Positions 5,935 to 10,138 of a DNA stretch of 10,138 nt are shown here, piece after piece. How positions within the stretch are numbered: position 1 is the stretch's first letter; each line of letters starts with the position of its first letter. The stretch is taken from positions 1-10,138 of the forward strand of contig JAEUJR010000314.1 of assembly GCA_016793585.1 (NCBI GenBank), in the 5' to 3' direction. Both the position numbers and the translations under genes were made by a program. This stretch comes from Archangium sp. GTDB lineage: Bacteria > Myxococcota > Myxococcia > Myxococcales > Myxococcaceae. The notes under the pieces are model-generated. The model searched no databases, was not told where the DNA came from, and was given only the letters and a program-made list of their open reading frames with translations.

Positions 5935-7122
5935 ATGCCCCGCGCCGCCGTCACCGACCTCTACCGCATCGACGATCTCCTCACGCCCGAAGACCGGGCC
6001 ATTCGAGACACCGTCGCGCGCTTCGTCGATCAGGAGTACCTGCCGATCGTCGGCAAACACTTTCGCAACCACACGTTCCCGTCGCAGGTCATTCCCAAGC
6101 TCGCCGAGCTGGGTGTCTTCGGCGCGACGCTGAAGGGCTACGGCTGCGCGGGCCTGTCGAACGTGGCCTACGGGTTGATCCTTCAAGAGCTCGAGCGCGG
6201 TGACTCGGGCCTGCGCAGCTTCGCGTCGGTGCAGTCGTCGCTGTGCATGTTCCCCATCTACAGCTTCGGCAACGAGGAGCAGAAGGAGCGCTTCCTGCCC
6301 GGCATGGCCGCGGGAAAGCTCATCGGCTGCTTCGGCCTGACCGAGCCTGACTTCGGCTCCGACCCGGGTGGCATGCGCACGCGCGCGGTGAAGCAGGGTG
6401 ATCACTACGTGCTCAACGGCTCGAAGATGTGGATCACGAACGGCACCATCGCCGACGTGGCGATCGTCTGGGCGAAGGTCGACGACGGCGGCGCCGAGTC
6501 GATTCGTGGCTTCCTGGTCGAGAAGGGCATGCCGGGCTTCGTGGCGAAGGAGATCGAGGGCAAGTTCTCGCTGCGCGCGTCGTTCACCGCCGAGCTCTCG
6601 TTCCAGGACGTGAAGGTGCCGGCGAAGAACATGCTGCCCGGCGTGCAGGGCCTGCGTGGCCCGCTCTCGTGTCTGAACAAGGCGCGGCAAGGCATCGGCT
6701 TCGCGGCCATGGGCGCGGCGGTGGCGTGCTTCGAGGGCGCGCGGGAGTACGCCTTGTCTCGCGTGCAGTTCGGCAAGCCGATCGCGGCGTTCCAGCTGAC
6801 GCAAGAGAAGCTCGCCGACATGTTGTCCGAGATCGTGAAGGGGCAGCTGCTGGCGCTTCGCCTCGCGCAGCTGGCCGACTCGGGCGCGAAGGTGCTGCCC
6901 GAGCAGGTGTCGCTCTGCAAGCGCAACAACGTGAAGGTGGCGCTCGAGATCGCCCGCGTGGCCCGCAGCATCTATGGCGCCAATGGCGTCACCGACGAGT
7001 ACCCGCCGGTGCGGCACATGCTGAACCTCGAGAGCGTGTACACGTACGAAGGCACGCACGAGGTGCACACGCTGATTCTCGGCAAGGCCATCACCGGCAT
7101 CGACGCGTTCGGCGCGAGCTGA
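5935..7122 (+). CDS. gcdH: Glutaryl-CoA dehydrogenase (decarboxylating acyl-CoA dehydrogenase)
   Basis: This 395-residue FAD enzyme would convert glutaryl-CoA to crotonyl-CoA and CO2, passing electrons to ETF, in lysine, tryptophan or aromatic degradation. The match to the family is strong along its length: ELERGDSGLRSFASVQSSL (85-103) contains Arg94, equivalent to the Arg that binds the substrate gamma-carboxylate; GCFGLTEPDFGSDPGGM (131-147) is the flavin/substrate loop; NGSKMWITN (161-169), EGKFSLRAS (208-216), CLNKARQGI (246-254), LADMLSEI (293-300) and SLCKRNN (326-332) follow. The catalytic base is Glu372 in YEGTHEVH. Length equals that of mature mitochondrial GCDH. No SD precedes the ATG, and the promoter geometry suggests a leaderless transcript. 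It stands alone between lipoprotein genes rather than in an operon. Crotonyl-CoA or glutaryl-CoA metabolism would connect it to the divergent SDR/crotonase operon, which is inference. Confidence 0.95.
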   Translation: MPRAAVTDLYRIDDLLTPEDRAIRDTVARFVDQEYLPIVGKHFRNHTFPSQVIPKLAELGVFGATLKGYGCAGLSNVAYGLILQELERGDSGLRSFASVQSSLCMFPIYSFGNEEQKERFLPGMAAGKLIGCFGLTEPDFGSDPGGMRTRAVKQGDHYVLNGSKMWITNGTIADVAIVWAKVDDGGAESIRGFLVEKGMPGFVAKEIEGKFSLRASFTAELSFQDVKVPAKNMLPGVQGLRGPLSCLNKARQGIGFAAMGAAVACFEGAREYALSRVQFGKPIAAFQLTQEKLADMLSEIVKGQLLALRLAQLADSGAKVLPEQVSLCKRNNVKVALEIARVARSIYGANGVTDEYPPVRHMLNLESVYTYEGTHEVHTLILGKAITGIDAFGAS

Positions 7123-7158
7123 TGCCGTTTCGTCGTCGGCCAAGCCTCGTTCACAGGG

Positions 7159-7164
7159 TACCTT
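7159..7164 (+). promoter_or_regulatory. Putative -10 hexamer before VWA lipoprotein gene
   Basis: TACCTT fits the TAnnnT pattern, and its first base lies 13 nt before the GTG at 7172, the same leaderless spacing seen before three other plus-strand genes here. I see no good -35 about 17-18 bp upstream and no SD, so the call rests on the recurring geometry. Confidence 0.35.
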
Positions 7165-7171
7165 GCGCGCC

Positions 7172-8425
7172 GTGAAGAACACCCTCGCGCTGGCTGCCGT
7201 GCTGCTCGCCGTCTCCTGCTCCGCTCCGGCGCCATGTGGCCCTTCGACCTGCACGGGCTGTTGTGACTCGACCGGGCTCTGTCAGTCGCTCTCCACCTCG
7301 GCAGCATGCGGCTCCAACGGCGCGGCGTGCGTGAACTGTGGAACCCAGTCGTGCAGCTTCGGCGCGTGCGTCGGGGGCTTCGGCCAGGGCGGTGGCCTCT
7401 CAGGAACGGGAGGCGGATTCTCGGGAACAGGAGGCGGCGCGACGGCCGGAGGCGTCGGGTCGGCGGGTGGCGCAGCGAGCGCGGGCGGAGCGGCCGGTGG
7501 CTCGGCGCGGGCCGGTGGTTCAGCCGCGGGCGGTTCAGCAGGAGGCGCCGCCGCTGCAGGTGGCTCGGCTTCCGCCGGTGGTGCCGCCCCCAACGCGCCC
7601 GACATCCTGCTCCTCGTCGACATCTCGGGCTCGATGAACGGCCCCATCAACCCGAGCGAGCCGACCTGCGGCACGTGCTCTGGCTCGAGCTGCCCGGCCA
7701 CGTGCCCGACGCGCGTGGTGATTCTGCGAAACGCCCTCACCGCCTACCTGCAGCCGAACGCGACGCTCGCACGGTGGGGCATCACCACGTTCCCTTCGCC
7801 CGCCACCTTCACGCCGAGCGGGTGTGCTCCAGCCTCGACCCAGACGGTGGCCATGCTCGACCCGTCGACGGCGACGACCACCGCAGCGCTCACCACCCAG
7901 TCGGCGCAGGTGCGCAACGTCGCCTCGGGTCTGGGCATCGTCACCACCATCGTCGGAGGCACCCCCACGGGCCCATCGCTCCGTTTCGCTGCGACGATTC
8001 CTGCGCTCGCCACCGCGTCGTCGGGCCGCGCGCGCGGCATCGTGCTGATCACCGATGGCCTGCCGAACTGCAACCCGGCGAACCCGCTCTCGTGCACCGC
8101 GCAGCCGCCACCTCCGGTCGACCTCTGCACCCTCGGCACGAACTGCGTCGGCAGCTACTGCCAGGCCGGCTACCTCGATCAGACGGGCACGGTGCAGGCG
8201 GTCGCGGCGCTGCGGCTCGCGGGCGTGAAGACCGCCATCGTCGTCATCGACAACGCGCCGACCGCGCAGGTCACCTCGGTGATGAACGCGATGGCCGACG
8301 AAGGCGGCGCCACCGCGTGCTCGCCCACGAACCCCGGCTGTCTGCAGCGCTTCTTCCCCGCGAACGACCAGGCGTCGCTGCTCACCGCCATCACCAGCGC
8401 CGTGGCGCGCGTCTCGGTGCCGTGA
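7172..8425 (+). CDS. Lipoprotein with Cys-rich domain, Gly linker and von Willebrand A domain
   Basis: From the GTG at 7172 the product is 417 residues. A signal peptide ends in L-A-V-S-C with lipidated Cys16. A Cys-rich module (about 22-66; C..STCTGCCDSTGLC and ACGSNGAACVNCG patterns) is of a kind that recurs in myxobacterial surface proteins. A Gly/Ala/Ser linker (67-139) leads to a VWA domain from about 144 to the end. The MIDAS metal site is largely visible: DISGS at 150-154, the Thr-containing GGTPTGPS (262-269), and LITDG (292-296). Insertions rich in Cys (166-178, 305-330, 383-390) are probably disulfide-bonded loops. VWA domains with an intact MIDAS usually bind protein ligands through a divalent cation, so an adhesion or assembly role at the surface is likely, but the partner is unknown. 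An in-frame TTG at 7163 is less likely because it lies on the proposed -10. The stop overlaps the next start (TGATG). Confidence 0.9.
   Translation: MKNTLALAAVLLAVSCSAPAPCGPSTCTGCCDSTGLCQSLSTSAACGSNGAACVNCGTQSCSFGACVGGFGQGGGLSGTGGGFSGTGGGATAGGVGSAGGAASAGGAAGGSARAGGSAAGGSAGGAAAAGGSASAGGAAPNAPDILLLVDISGSMNGPINPSEPTCGTCSGSSCPATCPTRVVILRNALTAYLQPNATLARWGITTFPSPATFTPSGCAPASTQTVAMLDPSTATTTAALTTQSAQVRNVASGLGIVTTIVGGTPTGPSLRFAATIPALATASSGRARGIVLITDGLPNCNPANPLSCTAQPPPPVDLCTLGTNCVGSYCQAGYLDQTGTVQAVAALRLAGVKTAIVVIDNAPTAQVTSVMNAMADEGGATACSPTNPGCLQRFFPANDQASLLTAITSAVARVSVP
7370..7591 (+). repeat. Low-complexity Gly/Ala/Ser linker coding region in VWA lipoprotein
   Basis: About 74 residues, nearly all Gly, Ala, Ser and a few Thr, Val and Arg, are built from AGGS/AGGA units, with two GTGGGFSG-like units at the start. 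It is the same kind of tether as in the two propeller lipoproteins but joins different domains. Confidence 0.75.
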
Positions 8426-9333
8426 TGGTCGCGCGGCGTTCGCTCATCGTCGATCGCTTCGCACCCGAAGCCCCCGCGCTGCGCGCCCACTTCGAGGAGC
8501 GCTTCGCGAACCCCCGCGACACCCGAGACGATCGTTTCGTGTGGGATCTGTGGCACGTGCCCAACCAGTACACGGCGCTGCGCACGCCCGCGTACCTGTA
8601 CTTTCCCCAGAAGCTCTACGACGCGTTTCATCAACGGCTCGTCTGGTGGGGCCGCCGCGTGCTCGGCTGTCACGACGTCTCCCCTCCGTGGATGAGCTGC
8701 TACGTCAACGGCTGCGAGCAACGGCTGCACGGCGACCTGCCGCACGGTCAGTGGGCCTTCGTCTTCTCGCTCACGCCCTGGGCGAAGCGCACCTTCCGCG
8801 GCGGTCAGACGCTGCTGCTCGACGACGGCGTGCTCGACTTCTGGAGCGGCTTTCAGTCGGTGCGCGAGCAGGAAGAGCCCGAGCTCGTCGAAGCCATCGA
8901 GCCCAGGTTCAACCGGCTGACCGTCTTCGATCCCCGGCTCCCCCACGGCGTTCGGCGCGTCGACGGCTCGATGGACCCGCGCGAGGGTCGTCTCGTGATC
9001 CACGGCTGGTTCGTGCAGCCGCGCCCGTTCGTCGAAGGCCCGCTCACCACCACCCAGCTCGCCGAAGGCATCGAAGCCCTCACCACCGCCATCGCACCCA
9101 CGCTCGAAGCAGGGCTCGCGATCGCCGGCCTCCTCAGCCTCGGGTTCGAGGTGACCCCTGCCGGATCAGTGCGGAACCTGAAGCTGCTGTCGGACACCAC
9201 CCGAACGATCGGCGTCGAAGAGCCCCACCGGAAGTCGTTGATCCGCCTGATCAAACGAACCGTCGGCGGTCTCAGGTTCGCTCCCCGAAAAGCGGCGTCG
9301 CGGGTGACCCTGCCGCTCGTGTTCGAACGCTGA
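8425..9333 (+). CDS. 2-oxoglutarate/Fe(II) oxygenase with TonB/AgmX-like C-terminal domain
   Basis: The product is 302 residues. Residues about 1-205 form a prolyl-4-hydroxylase-like dioxygenase: the HxD iron ligands are His102 and Asp104 (L-H-G-D-L-P-H-G), the distal His is 174 (DPRLPHGVRR), and Arg189 (E-G-R-L-V-I-H-G-W-F) is placed to bind the 2-oxoglutarate carboxylate. The segments FVFSLTPW (112-119) and TFRGGQTLLL (123-132) are the expected core strands. Residues about 230-302 resemble the TonB/AgmX-PglI C-terminal fold: L-G-F-E-V-T-P-A-G-S-V-R-N-L-K-L-L-S-D-T, then a helix, L-R-F-A-P, and a final VTLPLVFE strand. There is no signal peptide, so the enzyme should be cytoplasmic and its tail is probably a docking domain. 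The ATG shares one base with the stop of the VWA lipoprotein (TGATG), indicating translational coupling. The substrate is unknown; protein hydroxylation is one option. Confidence 0.88.
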   Translation: MVARRSLIVDRFAPEAPALRAHFEERFANPRDTRDDRFVWDLWHVPNQYTALRTPAYLYFPQKLYDAFHQRLVWWGRRVLGCHDVSPPWMSCYVNGCEQRLHGDLPHGQWAFVFSLTPWAKRTFRGGQTLLLDDGVLDFWSGFQSVREQEEPELVEAIEPRFNRLTVFDPRLPHGVRRVDGSMDPREGRLVIHGWFVQPRPFVEGPLTTTQLAEGIEALTTAIAPTLEAGLAIAGLLSLGFEVTPAGSVRNLKLLSDTTRTIGVEEPHRKSLIRLIKRTVGGLRFAPRKAASRVTLPLVFER

Positions 9334-9353
9334 AACGTCACGTCGAGCGCTTC

Positions 9354-9382
9354 TTGCCCGCTGGAAAACGCGGTGCTAGTGC
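9354..9382 (+). promoter_or_regulatory. rpsB: Putative housekeeping promoter of rpsB
   Basis: TTGCCC (9354-9359) and TAGTGC (9377-9382) are separated by exactly 17 bp, about 20 bp after the oxygenase stop. A start near 9388-9390 would leave a leader of about 165 nt before rpsB. The sequence between the oxygenase stop and this site is too short to show a clear terminator, so some read-through into rpsB is possible. Confidence 0.5.
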
Positions 9383-9389
9383 CGACCCC

Positions 9390-9413
9390 GCTTCACGGCC
9401 GTACGCGTGGAGC
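9390..9413 (+). ncRNA. 5'-proximal hairpin of the rpsB leader
   Basis: GCTTCACG (9390-9397) pairs with CGTGGAGC (9406-9413) through eight pairs, one of them G-U, around the loop GCCGTACG. If transcription starts near 9388, this stem would sit at the very 5' end of the rpsB mRNA, where it could stabilise the message or be part of a regulatory fold. Confidence 0.4.
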
Positions 9414-9440
9414 GGAAGCCCAATACACACACGCCCGCTG

Positions 9441-9479
9441 TCGACGTCGGGTGCTCCGGGAGGCCGGAGAGGACGTCGA
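9441..9479 (+). ncRNA. Two-part stem in the rpsB leader, candidate autoregulatory structure
   Basis: An outer stem of eight perfect pairs, TCGACGTC (9441-9448) with GACGTCGA (9472-9479), encloses an inner six-pair stem CTCCGG (9454-9459) / CCGGAG (9464-9469) with tetraloop GAGG. An asymmetric internal loop (five bases GGGTG against AG) separates them. The sequence GCTTTTCG follows, too short a T-run for a strong terminator. In other bacteria S2 represses its own operon through the rpsB leader; this structure is a candidate binding site. A smaller stem GGCGT/ACGCC (9517-9521/9527-9531) lies nearer the start codon. No match to a named RNA family is claimed. Confidence 0.45.
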
Positions 9480-9553
9480 GCTTTTCGAACCGGGCGTGGA
9501 GGACACAACCCAACCAGGCGTCACCAACGCCGACTGAAAGCCGAGACGAACCG

Positions 9554-10138
9554 ATGAACGCAGAGACGAACACGCAGACCGCCGCCGACTCGCAGGGCAT
9601 GCCCGGAGCCACCGGCATCACGATGCGCCAGATGCTCGAGGCTGGCGTGCACTTCGGGCACCAGACCAAGCGCTGGAACCCCAAGATGAAGCCGTACATC
9701 TTCGGCGCTCGCAACGGCATCTACATCATCGACCTGCAGAAGACGGTCGGCCTCGCCCGCGCGGCGCTCCGCTTCGTCTCCGACGTGACGGCCCGCGGTG
9801 GCGCCGTGCTCTTCGTCGGCACCAAGAAGCAGGCCCAGGACGTCGTTCGTGAAGAGGCCTCGCGCGCTGGCCAGTACTTCGTGACCAACCGCTGGCTGGG
9901 CGGCACGCTCACCAACTTCAAGACCATCAAGCAGGGCATCGACCGCCTCAAGTCGCTCGAGACGATGAAGGAAGACGGCACGTTCGACCGTCTGCCGAAG
10001 AAGGAAGTCGCGGGCCTCGAGCGTGAGCGCGAGAAGCTCGAGAAGAACCTCGGCGGCGTGAAGCAGCTCGCCCGCCTGCCCGGCGCCATCTTCGTGATCG
10101 ACCCGAAGAAGGAAGCCATCGCGGTGCACGAGGCCAAC
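9554..10138 (+). CDS. rpsB: 30S ribosomal protein S2, C-terminus beyond window
   Basis: The first 195 codons of S2 are present and the frame is open at the window end; the E. coli protein is 241 residues, so roughly 60 more are expected. Family landmarks are [15 protein letters not shown] (24-38), [17 protein letters not shown] (40-56), [11 protein letters not shown], the [13 protein letters not shown] stretch and [14 protein letters not shown]2 joins late in 30S assembly, bridges the head and body on the solvent side, and helps anchor S1 where present. The ATG at 9554 gives an N-terminal extension of about 18 residues (polar, Thr/Ala/Gln-rich) relative to E. coli. An in-frame ATG at 9599 would give the shorter form. 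Neither start has a strong SD, though a GAG lies about eight bases before 9554. tsf (EF-Ts) is the usual next gene, outside the window. A long structured leader precedes it. Confidence 0.97.
   Translation, partial: MNAETNTQTAADSQGMPGATGITMRQMLEAGVHFGHQTKRWNPKMKPYIFGARNGIYIIDLQKTVGLARAALRFVSDVTARGGAVLFVGTKKQAQDVVREEASRAGQYFVTNRWLGGTLTNFKTIKQGIDRLKSLETMKEDGTFDRLPKKEVAGLEREREKLEKNLGGVKQLARLPGAIFVIDPKKEAIAVHEAN

Noticed and set aside
7163..7171. TTG at 7163 as start of the VWA lipoprotein
   Set aside because: It overlaps the proposed -10 and adds only M-R-A before a signal peptide that begins naturally at the GTG at 7172.
7306..8424. Open frame continuous with the oxygenase frame, suggesting a 675-residue protein
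   Set aside because: The part before 8425 is an Arg-rich +1 shadow of the VWA lipoprotein, whose own frame has signal peptide, Cys pattern and MIDAS residues. The oxygenase begins at the TGATG junction.
9322..9353. Possible terminator after the oxygenase gene (GAACGCT with AGCG-C-TTC)
   Set aside because: The stem needs a bulge, the loop is about 14 nt, and there is no T-run, so a terminator cannot be supported.

Overview
The window reads as a Myxococcota (myxobacterial) chromosome segment. The DNA is GC-rich (roughly two thirds by eye). It carries lipoproteins with long Gly/Ala/Ser linkers, a Cys-rich plus von Willebrand A lipoprotein, a TPR-PEGA protein and an AgmX/TonB-like tail, all of which are common in that phylum. 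No marker here settles genus or family. I see no mobile element, CRISPR array, tRNA or rRNA.

Left part, minus strand (1-3340). A tightly packed four-gene operon reads leftward from a divergent promoter region at 3341-3397: a classical short-chain dehydrogenase (SDR), a RidA/YjgF-family protein, a crotonase-superfamily acyl-CoA enzyme, and an unrecognised protein ending in a lysine-rich tail. Junctions are TGATG and ATGA overlaps, and the first three genes have GGAG-type ribosome binding sites. The RidA protein lacks the family's substrate-binding Arg. The crotonase lacks both hydratase glutamates but has an Asp where dienoyl-CoA isomerases carry theirs. The SDR/RidA/crotonase trio resembles sets found in aminobenzoyl-CoA (anthranilate-type) catabolic clusters; this pathway assignment is inference. 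Beyond a 65-bp gap, a TPR-PEGA membrane protein reads off the left edge.

Middle and right part, plus strand (3398-9333). Two tandem paralogous lipoproteins, both 404 residues, have a signal peptide, an identical CGPLMPIR segment after the lipobox, a GG-every-four-residues linker and a beta-propeller-like body. They are followed by a convincing glutaryl-CoA dehydrogenase, a lipoprotein with a von Willebrand A domain, and, overlapping its stop codon, a 2-oxoglutarate/Fe(II) oxygenase fused to a TonB/AgmX-like tail. Four of these genes (3398, 4646, 5935, 7172) lack a clear Shine-Dalgarno sequence and have a TAG/TAC-type -10 hexamer whose first base lies 12-13 nt before the start codon. That is the geometry of leaderless transcription and contrasts with the SD-led minus-strand operon.

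Right edge. After 220 bp holding a good -35/-10 pair and a structured ~165-nt leader, rpsB (ribosomal protein S2) begins and is cut by the window end. The acyl-CoA enzymes on the two strands may serve linked catabolism of aromatic compounds or amino acids that converges on glutaryl-CoA. The surface lipoproteins look functionally separate.
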